Assembly (NCBI GenBank): GCA_022844475.1
Contig: JALHLR010000008.1
Span: 49,679-95,605, forward strand
Origin: Hyphomonadaceae bacterium
GTDB lineage: Bacteria; Pseudomonadota; Alphaproteobacteria; Caulobacterales; Hyphomonadaceae
DNA: 45,927 nucleotides
Direction of reading: 5' to 3'
In this document: positions 33,970 to 43,137 of the stretch, in pieces
How the letters are laid out: each line of letters begins with the position of its first letter
Position numbering within the stretch: the first letter of the stretch is position 1
The notes under the pieces: generated by a model
What the model was told of the DNA's origin: nothing
Database searches by the model: none
The model's input: the letters and a program-made list of their open reading frames with translations, nothing else
Position numbers and translations under genes: made by a program

Positions 33970-35865
33970 ATGGCCTCGAAGAAGCCTCCGAAACCGCCCG
34001 AAGATGGGCCTGTGGATGATGTTGCGGAACCCCGCGACACGCTTACCGCGTCCATGTTCGGCGATGATGTTCCGCTCGGCCCGCCCGCCTACCAGGTACT
34101 TGCCCGCAAATACCGTCCGACCCGGTTCGAGGACCTTGTCGGGCAGGAGGCCATGGTCCGCACCCTCACCAATGCGTTCAGGACTGGCCGCATCGCGCAC
34201 GCCTTCATGCTCACCGGCGTCCGCGGCGTCGGCAAGACGACCACTGCGCGCCTGCTGGCGAGGGCGCTGAACTACGAAACAGCCGATGTCCACCAGCCGT
34301 CGATGCAGCTTGACCCGCCAGGTGCGCACTGTGCAGCCATCATGGAAGGCCGCCATCCCGACGTGCTCGAACTCGACGCTGCCTCCAACACCGGCATCGA
34401 CAACATGCGCGACCTGTTGACCGGCGCGCGCTACGCGCCTGTCAATGCGCGCTACAAGGTCTACATCATCGACGAAGTGCACATGCTCTCGACTGCCGCA
34501 TTCAACGCGCTGCTGAAGACGCTGGAAGAGCCGCCGCCGCATGTGAAGTTCATCTTTGCGACGACCGAGATCCGGAAAGTCCCCGTCACCGTCCTGTCGC
34601 GTTGCCAGCGATTCAACCTGCAGCGCTTCTCGCCTGAAGCGCTCGCCGAACACCTCGGCAACATCAGTGCGAAGGAGGGGGCCAACGTCGCGCCCGAGGC
34701 TCTCGCGCTGATCGCGCGCGCCGCCGAAGGCTCGGCGCGCGACGGCCTCTCAATTCTCGATCAGGCCATCGTCCAGGGGGGTGGCGACACCGGGGGCAAG
34801 CAGGTCACCGCGGACCAGGTCCGCGACATGCTCGGCCTCGCCGACCGTTCGCGCGTGCTCGACCTGATGGACCGCATCATTGCCGCCGATCACAAGTCCG
34901 CACTCAATGAGGCGACCGCGCTTCTCGATCAGGGCGCCGATGCGCCGGTGCTGATCAAGGACCTGATGGATGTGGTCGTCGAAGTTTCACGCGCGCAGGC
35001 CCTGAAGGATGACTACGTTTTTTCGGGCCCCTCCGAATGGGGCAGGCGCACCATCGCGATGGCGGGGCAGGTCTCGCCGGCGCAGTCCGCCCGCATGTGG
35101 CGGCTGCTCCTGCAAGGCTTCGAAGATTGCGCTCGCGCGCCCGATCCGCCGTCCGCTGCGCAGATGGTGGTGTTGCGACTTGCCGCGGTCACTGGCCTCC
35201 CGTCTCCTGAAGACGCGGCGCGCATGCTAGCGGGCGGGGCCGCCGTGCCCGGCCCAAAGTCCCAGCCTGAACCGTCCCGCGCGCCCGAGCGCGCCGACGC
35301 CCCCACCGCCACTGCCCTCACGCCGCCGCTGGCCAGGCCGGTTGCCATGGCCCCTCCATCTCACGTCGACGATCATGGCGAGGTTGTCCGTCTCTCATCC
35401 CTCCGCGAGATCGTCGCGGAACTCGACGCCCGCCGCGAAATTGCGCTCAAGTACGAAATCGAGCGCTTTGTTCGGCCCGCAGAGATCGACTTCGGTCACT
35501 TTCGCTATACAGCCGCGCCGAACGCGCCGAACAATCTCTCGCAGCGCATCAAGGACTGGCTCGAAGACGTCACCGGGGTCGAATGGGAGGTGCTGCAGTC
35601 CACCGACGGCTCGGCCGAAAGCGTCAAGGAACGCCGGACACGCCGCGGCACGGAAAAGCTGCAGTCCGCCGCCGCCATCCCGCGCATCGCCGAGGCGCTA
35701 CGGCTTTTTCCTGGCGCCCAGGTGCTGCGTGTTGACGAGGCAGAGCAGGCCGACGACCTTGATGATCTGGCCCCGCAGCACAACGTCATACATGTCGATT
35801 TCGGTCTGCGTGAGCGCGCCGAGGAAATGATCCCCGATCCCGATGAGCGTGAGGACGATGAATGA
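33970..35865 (+). CDS. dnaX: DNA polymerase III subunits gamma/tau
   Basis: The clamp-loader ATPase, 631 residues. After a ~35-residue extension it has YQVLARKYRPTRFEDLVGQ, Walker A GVRGVGKTT, Walker B YIIDEVHMLS, sensor I FATTEIRKVP and the SRC arginine finger. The zinc-binding region retains only one cysteine (GAHCAAIMEGRHPD), as I recall in other alphaproteobacteria. The C-terminal tau part includes LSQRIKDWLEDVTGVEWEV. No A-run or other slippery site for a gamma frameshift is evident. ATG 33970 is the first ATG; its ribosome site is weak. Its end overlaps ybaB by 4 bp. Confidence 0.95.
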   Translation: MASKKPPKPPEDGPVDDVAEPRDTLTASMFGDDVPLGPPAYQVLARKYRPTRFEDLVGQEAMVRTLTNAFRTGRIAHAFMLTGVRGVGKTTTARLLARALNYETADVHQPSMQLDPPGAHCAAIMEGRHPDVLELDAASNTGIDNMRDLLTGARYAPVNARYKVYIIDEVHMLSTAAFNALLKTLEEPPPHVKFIFATTEIRKVPVTVLSRCQRFNLQRFSPEALAEHLGNISAKEGANVAPEALALIARAAEGSARDGLSILDQAIVQGGGDTGGKQVTADQVRDMLGLADRSRVLDLMDRIIAADHKSALNEATALLDQGADAPVLIKDLMDVVVEVSRAQALKDDYVFSGPSEWGRRTIAMAGQVSPAQSARMWRLLLQGFEDCARAPDPPSAAQMVVLRLAAVTGLPSPEDAARMLAGGAAVPGPKSQPEPSRAPERADAPTATALTPPLARPVAMAPPSHVDDHGEVVRLSSLREIVAELDARREIALKYEIERFVRPAEIDFGHFRYTAAPNAPNNLSQRIKDWLEDVTGVEWEVLQSTDGSAESVKERRTRRGTEKLQSAAAIPRIAEALRLFPGAQVLRVDEAEQADDLDDLAPQHNVIHVDFGLRERAEEMIPDPDEREDDE

Positions 35866-36188
35866 AAGACCTGTCCGACATCATGCGCCAGGCGCAGCAG
35901 ATGCAGCAGCGCCTGCAGGAAGCGCAGGAGCGCATGGACCAGATCACGGCCGAGGGCTCCTCGGGCGGCGGCATGGTCAAGGTGACGCTGAAGGGCAAGG
36001 GCGAGCTGCATGCGCTCGCAATCGATCCATCCATCATGAACCCGGGCGACAGGGAAATGGTGGAAGACCTCGTCAAGGCCGCGCACGCTGACGCCCGCCG
36101 CAAGCTGGATGATGCAATGGCCGATGCCATGAAGCAGGCCACCGGCGGCCTCGGCGGCATGCTCCCCGGCTTCAAGCTGCCGTTTTGA
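35862..36188 (+). CDS. ybaB: YbaB/EbfC nucleoid-associated protein
   Basis: A 108-residue DNA-binding protein that forms a tweezer-like dimer. It begins LSDIMRQAQQMQQRLQEAQERM, then the glycine turn and strand GGGMVKVTLKGKGELHALAIDPSIM and the helix EDLVKAAHADARRKLDDAM. The Gly-rich end GGLGGMLPGFKLPF is characteristic. The ATG overlaps the dnaX stop (ATGA). In many genomes recR comes next; here it does not. Confidence 0.95.
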   Translation: MKDLSDIMRQAQQMQQRLQEAQERMDQITAEGSSGGGMVKVTLKGKGELHALAIDPSIMNPGDREMVEDLVKAAHADARRKLDDAMADAMKQATGGLGGMLPGFKLPF

Positions 36189-36208
36189 GCGGCGTTGCGG
36201 GACAGCCG

Positions 36209-36526
36209 ATGGGGTGGGCAGGCTGGATCAAGCACGGGATCGTGTTCCTCGCAGCGATCGTCACCGTGTGGCTATCCGGCGTCGTGCCCGTGCTGATACT
36301 GAAACCGGCCGCCTATGCCGGCCTGGCGCCGATGCAGGTGGTTGCGCAGATGGGCGCTGTCGATGTCCCGGGCCTCGTGCGCGCCTGGCCGATCTTCATC
36401 GCGCTCGCAATCTGCCAGGCGCTGACATTTCACTATGTGAAAAAATGGAGCACGCCGATCTTTCTCACTGGCGTGTTCGCGCTCGGCTTGCTGATGGCGT
36501 GGCGTTACTGGACCACCTACACCTGA
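36209..36526 (+). CDS. small membrane protein, unknown function
   Basis: About 105 residues from ATG 36209; a TTG at 36185 would overlap ybaB by 4 bp and add eight residues. Three hydrophobic helices are visible: GIVFLAAIVTVWLSGVVPVLIL, PIFIALAICQALTFHYV and TPIFLTGVFALGLLMAWRYW. I see no motif. Its tight link to ybaB suggests co-transcription, in the place where recR commonly sits. Confidence 0.7.
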   Translation: MGWAGWIKHGIVFLAAIVTVWLSGVVPVLILKPAAYAGLAPMQVVAQMGAVDVPGLVRAWPIFIALAICQALTFHYVKKWSTPIFLTGVFALGLLMAWRYWTTYT

Positions 36527-36535
36527 TCCTGACTG

Positions 36536-36856
36536 TCAGGCCTGCGGCTTCCGGTTCCTGAGGCGCTCCACGGCTGCAGAGCCCTCGACTTTCGGCATCC
36601 GTGTCGGGCTTAGATGCGGGGTCGGCTTGAGCGCCGCTTTCTTCGGCGCGGGCCGGATACGTCTGAAGATTCGCCACGCCAGCACCGCAAACAGCACCGC
36701 CGCGCCGCCGAAGAAGGCTACTGGCCCCCAGACCGGATGCATGGCGATCTCGAAGACGAAGTTCAGCCCGCCCGGCGTGAAAGCCAGCACCAGCACGCCA
36801 ACCGGAATGGCGACGGCGAGGACAGCGAGAATGATTTCGTGCGGCTTCAGATCCAT
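36536..36856 (-). CDS. small membrane protein with basic tail, unknown function
   Basis: 106 residues. Two membrane helices at about 8-26 (IILAVLAVAIPVGVLVLAF) and 43-62 (GPVAFFGGAAVLFAVLAWRIF), followed by a strongly basic cytoplasmic tail (RRIRPAPKKAALKPTPH and later ERLRNRKPQA). No family is recognised. It is convergent with the previous gene, with 9 bp between them. Confidence 0.7.
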   Translation of the reverse strand: MDLKPHEIILAVLAVAIPVGVLVLAFTPGGLNFVFEIAMHPVWGPVAFFGGAAVLFAVLAWRIFRRIRPAPKKAALKPTPHLSPTRMPKVEGSAAVERLRNRKPQA

Positions 36857-36916
36857 GGCTTCAAGGTAGGCGCTGGAGGCGGAAGAGGGAAGCTCAGCAA
36901 TGCGTGAACGGCCGGG

Positions 36917-38923
36917 CTACTTCGCAGCGCCTACGCCCAGGTGCTTTTCCAGGAACTCCGCTTCCTTGCGCGAATAGAACAGCCGGTTCTTCAGCTTGCG
37001 CCAGCCATGGCCCTCGTCCGGAATGCGGATGAACTCAGCTTCGACGCCGTTCTTGCGAAGCGTGGTCACCATGATCTCGGTCTCCGCTATGTCGATGCGC
37101 GGGTCCATCACGCCGTGCGAGTAGAGCGTCGGCACGCGGATCTTGTCCGCGATGGTGATCGGCGAGATCTCCGTGTAGAATTTCTTCCATTCCGGATCTG
37201 CGATGTCCCCATACTCGATCAGGTCTGCCGCCTTCAGCCCTGGCGAGGCGACTTCCAGTCCTGTCACCCAGTTTCCGACGCCGAACAGCGACACGCCCGC
37301 CTTGAATGCATCGGGATAGGCGCTCGTCACCGCGTTCACCATGTAGCCGCCATACGACCCGCCAGCCACTGCCGCACGATCCGCATCGACCCTGCCGTCC
37401 TGCTTGAGGTAGGCGAGCATGTCGACAAGATCGCGCACGCTGTCGAGCCGCTTCTTCTGGTCGTCGAGGGTGACATAGGTGCGGCCAAAGCCTGTCGATC
37501 CGCGCACGTTCGGCGCAAATACCGCGATGCCGCGGTCGACATAGTATTGCGCATTGGCGTCGAAATTCGCCACCGACTGGCCGGTCGGTCCGCCATGCAC
37601 GTCGAACAGCACCGGCGGTTTGCCGCCGCCCTTCACCGAGCCCGCATCTGGCAAGTAGAGCAGACCCTGCAGCTGCACCCCGTCCTGCGCCTTCATCCGC
37701 ACCGACACGGGTTTCACGAGACGCCGCGCGTCGAGTCCGGCAAGGTTGCCCGCGAAGGCCGTCGTCGCCTTGCCCGTGGCGAGGTCCAGCACAACGATGT
37801 CGCCCGGCGTGCTGTGTGCGCTCACATTGATCGCCATCTTCGCGTTGCCAAGGTCGCAAGAGAGGCCGAACACGCCCTCCGGCAGCGGCGGCAGGGCAAG
37901 CGCCTTCCTTGTTGTGCGCTCCTCCACATGCAACTTGAAGAATCCGTCCTCATTGGTGGACCACGCCAGCCATTTTCCGCCCGCTCCGCAAAGGCTGACA
38001 TTCTGGATGTCGAACGGCGCTTCCTTCACGACGCTCACCGCGCCCGAGGCCAGGTCGAAGTATGAGAGCGCCGCGAACTCGCGCCCTTCATTGCTGGCAA
38101 AGTAGAATCCCCTGCTGTCCGGCGTCCATGCAAAGCCGCCATCGCCGTGGTTGGCGCGCACGTCCGGCGCCGCGATCGTCTTCAACGTCCTGCCGGTGAC
38201 ATCCAGCAACATCAGCTTGTCGGAGTCCTCGCCGACGCCCTCGGTCACCACTGCGGATTTTCCATCAGGCGAGATCGACCGCACGTATGTGCCGAGCTTG
38301 CCCTGCACCAGCAGGCTCGGCGGTCCCTCCGGCGAGGCCATGTAGATGTCGAAGTCCGTCCCGTTCCGCTCCGGCGAGGCATAAAGCAATGACTGTCCGT
38401 CAGGTAGGAAGCCGCCGAAGACGCGGAAGCCGCCATCCTTTGCCGCAATAAGCTCCTGCTCTACCGCGCCATCCACGGTGACGAGGCTGAAGCTCTCCTG
38501 CTCGTTGCCGTTGTTGTCCGCGCCATACAGGATCGACGTTGAATCCGGAGACCATTCGAAGAAGGTGATGCCGTTGCCAAAGGTCAGCTGCCGCGGCTGC
38601 CCGCCCCCGGCTGGAACAATCCAGAGCTGCGGCAGGCCGGTGATGCGCCAGCTGAACGCGATATTCATTCCGTTCGGGGAGATTTCTGCACCGCCGGCGC
38701 CCATGGCCAGGATATAGCGCGCGATATCCGCCGGATCGTCACCCGCGCGGCCGACGGTCAGCGGCGCATCCACCGGCTCGATCGCCTGGATCGACATGTC
38801 CGCGCCCCTGGCGCCGCCATAGGTGGCCGCCTTCCCGTCAGTGCTGGCGACCGGCGCCGGCGCTTGGGCGCTGCAAGCGGCGAATGCCGATACAGATGCA
38901 AGCAGAAGCGCAACACGGATCAT
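36917..38923 (-). CDS. S9-family peptidase (prolyl oligopeptidase type), lipoprotein
   Basis: A 668-residue exported peptidase. The signal peptide ends in lipobox FAAC (Cys16). A beta-propeller domain with TolB/DPP-like repeats (ISPNGMNIAFSW, FEWSPDSTSILYG, FAWTPDSRGFYF) covers roughly residues 75-390. The catalytic alpha/beta domain has Ser523 in GGSYGGYM, Asp607 in HGVMDPRID and His639 in DEGHGW. Such enzymes release peptides from short substrates in the envelope and may serve nutrient uptake. GGGAG lies 7 nt before ATG 38923. Confidence 0.93.
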   Translation of the reverse strand: MIRVALLLASVSAFAACSAQAPAPVASTDGKAATYGGARGADMSIQAIEPVDAPLTVGRAGDDPADIARYILAMGAGGAEISPNGMNIAFSWRITGLPQLWIVPAGGGQPRQLTFGNGITFFEWSPDSTSILYGADNNGNEQESFSLVTVDGAVEQELIAAKDGGFRVFGGFLPDGQSLLYASPERNGTDFDIYMASPEGPPSLLVQGKLGTYVRSISPDGKSAVVTEGVGEDSDKLMLLDVTGRTLKTIAAPDVRANHGDGGFAWTPDSRGFYFASNEGREFAALSYFDLASGAVSVVKEAPFDIQNVSLCGAGGKWLAWSTNEDGFFKLHVEERTTRKALALPPLPEGVFGLSCDLGNAKMAINVSAHSTPGDIVVLDLATGKATTAFAGNLAGLDARRLVKPVSVRMKAQDGVQLQGLLYLPDAGSVKGGGKPPVLFDVHGGPTGQSVANFDANAQYYVDRGIAVFAPNVRGSTGFGRTYVTLDDQKKRLDSVRDLVDMLAYLKQDGRVDADRAAVAGGSYGGYMVNAVTSAYPDAFKAGVSLFGVGNWVTGLEVASPGLKAADLIEYGDIADPEWKKFYTEISPITIADKIRVPTLYSHGVMDPRIDIAETEIMVTTLRKNGVEAEFIRIPDEGHGWRKLKNRLFYSRKEAEFLEKHLGVGAAK

Positions 38924-39075
38924 GACGTAGCTCCCAGAACACGGCGCAAGCTATCCGTTCCGCATGCGATTGCCATAGCGGGGGGAGACAACCCACGCAT
39001 TTACCCGATGTATGCGCGGCGTTCGCGCATCGCTCCAGATGGCGGGTTCCCGCTTTTCGGCGCGACCTGGCACGC

Positions 39076-39486
39076 CTACCAGCGCAGCGCGCGAGACCCG
39101 ACGACTGCCCCAGTGATGACGGTGAACGCGATGCCGAGCGAGTACCACACCGCCACAAAGGGAGCAGCGTTATCGTCGCAGTGGAGTCCATAGATCGTCG
39201 CCGAGACGCCGCCAGCAAGCAGGCCGGCCGCTGCGCCCGCGAGCGCAGTCCGGGTCGGGGCGAAGCGACGCATCGTCCAGAGGATGGCGGCAAGACCCGG
39301 AAGCGCGAGCGCGAAAATCAGCCAGGGGCAGGAGTCCCAGCTGCCGCCCATGATCGCTGCGGGCATCTGCTGGGAGGGCATGGACAGCAGCTGTGCTGCG
39401 GCGAGCCCCCCTGCGATGGCGAGGGTGAAGCCGACGGCCGCCACGATTGGCAGGGTGATCAGGCGCTTGGAGCTGAATGCAGGCAT
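39076..39486 (-). CDS. short NrsF-like (DUF1109) membrane protein
   Basis: A 136-residue protein with four membrane helices. The second half strongly resembles NrsF, the membrane anti-sigma factor that holds ECF sigma factor SigF in Caulobacter: SWDSCPWLIFALALPGLAAILW, APTRTALAGAAAGLLAGGVSATIYGLHCDDNAAPFVAVWYSLG split here into its two blocks by the loop, and the final SRALRW. Cys53 and Cys103 are 50 residues apart, the same spacing as the sensing cysteines I recall for NrsF (131 and 181). The first ~78 residues and two helices of a full NrsF are missing, yet ATG 39486 has a good GAGAGGGGG upstream. No sigma factor gene is adjacent. Confidence 0.75.
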   Translation of the reverse strand: MPAFSSKRLITLPIVAAVGFTLAIAGGLAAAQLLSMPSQQMPAAIMGGSWDSCPWLIFALALPGLAAILWTMRRFAPTRTALAGAAAGLLAGGVSATIYGLHCDDNAAPFVAVWYSLGIAFTVITGAVVGSRALRW

Positions 39487-39613
39487 CACCCCCTCTCGCG
39501 CCACAGCGGCGCGTTCAAAGGGTCATTCGCGCGGGTCGGCTAGGCGGTTACAGGCAAGGTGAAGATTTTTTGGCGCGCCCTGTGCTGTGGCGGGGCGGCG
39601 ACTGCGTGAACGC

Positions 39614-39641
39614 AAAACGGCCGCTGTTTCCAGCGGCCGTT
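39614..39641 (-). terminator. rho-independent terminator of the export operon
   Basis: AACGGCCGCTG / CAGCGGCCGTT form an 11-bp stem around TTTC (39616-39641). On the minus strand the stem is followed by TTTTGCG, 21 bp after the TolC-like stop codon. The stretch 39487-39613 otherwise has nothing assigned. Confidence 0.88.
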
Positions 39642-39661
39642 CCGGTGTCGTGAGGGTTAGC

Positions 39662-41161
39662 CTAGCGCGTCCCGTTCGCCGTGTTGGCCGCCGTGGGCAG
39701 AGGCTGTGAGGCGGTGGGATTTCCGCCCAGCGCCGCGTGCAGGATAATCCATTGTTCGAGACGGGCGCGATTGTTGGCGATAAGGTTGGCTTCCGCTACT
39801 TCGGCATTGTCGCGCACGGTGAACAGGTTGAGCAGGCTTTCCGAGCCTTCCTGGTATTTGAGCTCGCCGAGACGGAGCACTTCCTGCGCCGCGTCCGAAG
39901 CCTTCTGCAGCGCGACGTTGCGCGATCCCAGGGTGTTGAACTGGTCGATCGAGTCGACGATGTCGCCATACGCGTTGATGATGGTCTGACCGTAGCGCTC
40001 GAGCGCCTGGCGCTCCTGGCTGTTCGCGATGTCGATGCGGGCATCGATGGCGCCGCCGTCGAAGATCGTCTGGGCAGCGCTGGCGCCGATCGCGTAGATG
40101 AGGCCGTCGAAATCAAAGAGATTGTCTGTTGAATTGAGGGCTGCATTCTGCAGTGAAAGGCCGAGCGTGGCGTCAAGCTGCGGCCAGCGGGACAGACGTG
40201 AGACCTGCGTATTGCCAAAGGTCTGCACGATGTTGAGCTCGGCTGCGACGACATCCGGGCGCGAGCGTACAGTGAGTTCGGGCAGGCCGAGCGCCGGCGT
40301 GGCCGGCGGCTGGGGCAGGGCGCCGGCAATCGTGAGCTTGTTCTGCGGGAAGCGACCGAGCGCGATCTCCAGAGCGCGGACGGCGGCACGGAGCGAGGCT
40401 TCGGAGGCGAGGATGGAATCCTCGGCCTGCGCAAGGCGGCTTTCGCCGAGCACGAGTTCATCGCGGGCGATGGAGCCGGCGTCGAACCGGGTCTGCGTTA
40501 TGCGGAAAGTCTGGCGCTGGCGGTCGAGCGAGCGACGGTCGAGTTCCAGTTGCTGCTGCTGTTCCATGACGGTGAAGTAGGCGCGCGCGACCTGTGCGGC
40601 GATCTGGCGGCGGGTCTGCTCGTAGGTGGCTTCGGTCGAGCGGAGGCCAGCAGCCGATGCCAGGATCGACGTTGAGAGGTCACCCATGATGTCGGGCGAG
40701 TAGGCGCCAGTGAGTCCGAACGTGTAGCGCTCGTCTGCGAAGCGTTGCGAGGCGCGTGGGAATATCGGCGGGTTGGCGTTGAGGTCGCCAGCCTGGCCGT
40801 CGGTCTGGTTGGACTGGACACCGAGCGACGCCGAAAGACGGGGAAAGAGGCCCGCGCGAGTCTGGCGCAGCGCCGCTTCCGACTGGCGCACGCTCTCGAC
40901 CGCGGCGCGCAGCGAGCGGTTGTTCTCGAGCGCCTCCTGTACGAAGGCAATCAGTTGAGCGTCCTGGAAGACGCTGTAGTCGGCGATGGCGGCTGCCGGG
41001 TCGCCCGTCATTGGCGCGACTGTCCAGTCTACCGGCATGCCGGAGCGCTTCACGACCATGGCCTCGAAGGCTGGCTCTGCGATGGGTAGGTGGCCGCAGC
41101 CTGAGAGGAGGGCCGCGAGGGCGCCCACGGACACGCCGCGGGTCATATTTTTATCAATCAT
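39662..41161 (-). CDS. TolC/OprM-family efflux outer-membrane lipoprotein
   Basis: A 499-residue outer-membrane channel of the NodT/OprM type. The signal ends with lipobox LLSGC (Cys22). Two repeats of the outer membrane efflux domain are visible: QEALENNRSLRAAVESVRQSEAALRQTRAGLFPRLSAS begins the first (shown here as blocks QEALENNRSL and LFPRLSAS) and TVRSRPDVVAAELNIV opens the second, with Gln/Arg-rich helices DRQRQTFRITQTRFDAG between. It is the last gene of an operon with the membrane fusion, ATPase and permease proteins, and its ATG overlaps the permease end by 8 bp. Confidence 0.93.
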   Translation of the reverse strand: MIDKNMTRGVSVGALAALLSGCGHLPIAEPAFEAMVVKRSGMPVDWTVAPMTGDPAAAIADYSVFQDAQLIAFVQEALENNRSLRAAVESVRQSEAALRQTRAGLFPRLSASLGVQSNQTDGQAGDLNANPPIFPRASQRFADERYTFGLTGAYSPDIMGDLSTSILASAAGLRSTEATYEQTRRQIAAQVARAYFTVMEQQQQLELDRRSLDRQRQTFRITQTRFDAGSIARDELVLGESRLAQAEDSILASEASLRAAVRALEIALGRFPQNKLTIAGALPQPPATPALGLPELTVRSRPDVVAAELNIVQTFGNTQVSRLSRWPQLDATLGLSLQNAALNSTDNLFDFDGLIYAIGASAAQTIFDGGAIDARIDIANSQERQALERYGQTIINAYGDIVDSIDQFNTLGSRNVALQKASDAAQEVLRLGELKYQEGSESLLNLFTVRDNAEVAEANLIANNRARLEQWIILHAALGGNPTASQPLPTAANTANGTR

Positions 41162-42392
41162 GTCTCAGCGCCTGGATTGGGTCGAGTTGAGCTGCGCGGC
41201 GGGCAGGAAAAAAACCGAAGATCACACCAACTGAGGCCGCCGCCCCCAGTGCAGTCGCGATGATGACGGGGGAGACCATCATCGGCGCGTTGGCAATCTG
41301 CGCATACGCGAAGACGCCGCCCCATCCTAGCGCCATCCCGATCAACCCTCCTAGGGTGCAGAGCGCAATGGCTTCGAACAGGAACTGTAGAAGTATGTCG
41401 CCGCCCCGCGCGCCGATGGCCATGCGCAGGCCGATCTCGCGGGTTCGCTCTGTAACAGAGACAAGCATGATATTCATGACACCGACGCCGCCGACGATCA
41501 GGGATACCGCAGCCGTGAATGCGAGCAGCATGCTCATCGTCTCGGCCGCGGCGGCCCTCTGCTTTATCATGTCGGCAAAGTTAACAACCGCGAAATTATC
41601 GGAGTCCCCTGGCGAGATCTTGCGTCTTTCGCGCATCAGCGCGGTCACTTCTTCCTGCGCCTGCATGACGTCATAGCCGTCCTGAACCAGTAGCTGGATG
41701 CGCGAAACATGGCGGGAAACCCAGCGATTACCGCCGGTAATCCGATTACGGACCATGCTGAGGGGCGCGATCATGGTGTCGTCCCGGTCCATGCCCATGC
41801 CCCCACCGCCGGACTGGCCTTTGGGCTCGAGGATGCCGATGATCTCGATGGGGACGCTGTTCACGCGGATGCGCTCGCCGATCGCGCGACCGCCTGGAAA
41901 CAGGTTGGCAGCCGCCGTTTTGCCCAGAACTGCGACTGCTGCGCCGCCCTGGACTTCCTGCGCCGTGAACTCGCGGCCTTCGCTGACGCGCCAGTTGTTG
42001 ACCTCGAAGAAGCCGGCGTCGCCGCCCTGGATATTGGTCACCCAGTTCGCCTCTTCGGAGACTGCATTCGCCTGTTGGGAGAGTACGCCGGTGGCGGCGA
42101 CGACGAACGGGAGTTCGCCGATCGCTGCGACGTCGGATTCCGCGAATGGCCTGCCCGAGCCGCCGCCCTGGTTGCGGCCGCCACGATTCATGTTGCCGGG
42201 TTGCAGGTTGAGGACGTTGGCGCCGACACTGGAAATCTGCGCCTCGATCTGGGCTTTTGCTCCCTCGCCAATGGACATCATGACCATGACGGACGCGACG
42301 CCAATGATGATGCCGAGCATCGTCAGAAGGCTGCGCATTGGATTGGAAAACAGCGCTTCCGTTGCCGAGGATGTGGCGACGCCAACCTTCAT
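41154..42392 (-). CDS. MacB-type ABC exporter permease
   Basis: A 412-residue permease with the MacB layout: an N-terminal membrane helix (SLLTMLGIIIGVASVMVMMSIG), a periplasmic core domain of ~200 residues (ISSVGANVLNLQPG, FAESDVAAIGELP, VLGKTAAANLFPG) and three C-terminal helices of the FtsX domain (GGVGVMNIMLVSVTERTREIG then LRMAIGARGGDILLQFLFEA). A Gly/Asn-rich insert (MNRGGRNQGGGSGRP) follows the first block. The ATPase is a separate gene, unlike E. coli MacB, and overlaps it by 4 bp. Confidence 0.94.
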   Translation of the reverse strand: MKVGVATSSATEALFSNPMRSLLTMLGIIIGVASVMVMMSIGEGAKAQIEAQISSVGANVLNLQPGNMNRGGRNQGGGSGRPFAESDVAAIGELPFVVAATGVLSQQANAVSEEANWVTNIQGGDAGFFEVNNWRVSEGREFTAQEVQGGAAVAVLGKTAAANLFPGGRAIGERIRVNSVPIEIIGILEPKGQSGGGGMGMDRDDTMIAPLSMVRNRITGGNRWVSRHVSRIQLLVQDGYDVMQAQEEVTALMRERRKISPGDSDNFAVVNFADMIKQRAAAAETMSMLLAFTAAVSLIVGGVGVMNIMLVSVTERTREIGLRMAIGARGGDILLQFLFEAIALCTLGGLIGMALGWGGVFAYAQIANAPMMVSPVIIATALGAAASVGVIFGFFPARRAAQLDPIQALRHD

Positions 42393-43132
42393 GTCCTGCC
42401 TCCCGCCGCTTGCCCTGGCTCAGCCGCTCGTTTCAGGTCGGGCTGCGCGCTGTCGGATTCAATCCTGCCGTCCCTGAAATGAATCTGGCGGCTTGCGTAT
42501 CCGGCCACTTCGTTCTCGTGGGTGATGACGACGACCGTTATGCCCTGACGGTTGAGGTCCTGCATCAGGTGCATGATTTCGTCGGTGGTCCTGGTGTCGA
42601 GGGCGCCGGTCGGCTCATCGGCCAGGAGGATACTGGGGCGGTTGGAGAGAGCGCGGGCGATGGCGACGCGCTGCTGCTGGCCGCCCGACAGCTGCATCGG
42701 CCGGTGGTCCATCCGTGTGCCGAGGCCGACGAGTTCGAGACATTCCTTCGCGCGGGCGTCGATATCGCCGACATCCTTACGTGCGTAGCGCAGAGGAAGA
42801 CGCACATTCTGGAACGCATCCTGCCGGGCCAGCAGGTTGAACTGCTGGAAAACGAAGCCGAGCGTTTCGTTACGCAGGTCCGCGAGTTCATCGCGCGACA
42901 TCTCCGACAGCGCCCGGCCGTTGATCCACATCTCACCGGATGTGGGGCGGTCCAGCGCGCCGATGAGATTCATCAGCGACGACTTGCCGGAGCCCGACGG
43001 ACCCATGATGGCGACGAACTCTCCCGCGTGGATGTCAAGATCGACGCCGTCGAGAGCGCGCACTTCCTGATCGCCCATCCGGTAGATCTTCGAGAGATTC
43101 CGGCAGGAGATGATTGGCCTGACTTCCGTCAT
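42389..43132 (-). CDS. ABC transporter ATPase (MacB/LolD type)
   Basis: A 247-residue ATPase that powers the exporter. It has Walker [15 protein letters not shown]-loop FVFQQFNLL, signature [15 protein letters not shown], Walker [13 protein letters not shown] and the H-loop VVVITHE. All residues needed for ATP hydrolysis are present. It starts 5 bp after the membrane-fusion stop and overlaps the permease start by ATGA. MacB-type systems move substrates from periplasm to outside together with TolC. Confidence 0.96.
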   Translation of the reverse strand: MTEVRPIISCRNLSKIYRMGDQEVRALDGVDLDIHAGEFVAIMGPSGSGKSSLMNLIGALDRPTSGEMWINGRALSEMSRDELADLRNETLGFVFQQFNLLARQDAFQNVRLPLRYARKDVGDIDARAKECLELVGLGTRMDHRPMQLSGGQQQRVAIARALSNRPSILLADEPTGALDTRTTDEIMHLMQDLNRQGITVVVITHENEVAGYASRQIHFRDGRIESDSAQPDLKRAAEPGQAAGGRT

Positions 43133-43137
43133 CGTGT

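Noticed and set aside
34230..35865. Programmed frameshift in dnaX to make a short gamma subunit
   Set aside because: No A-run slippery heptamer or following hairpin is visible, so only full-length tau is supported.
41581..41600. TTAAC-containing stretch considered as a CtrA site
   Set aside because: Lies inside the permease coding region and lacks the second TTAA half-site at the right distance.
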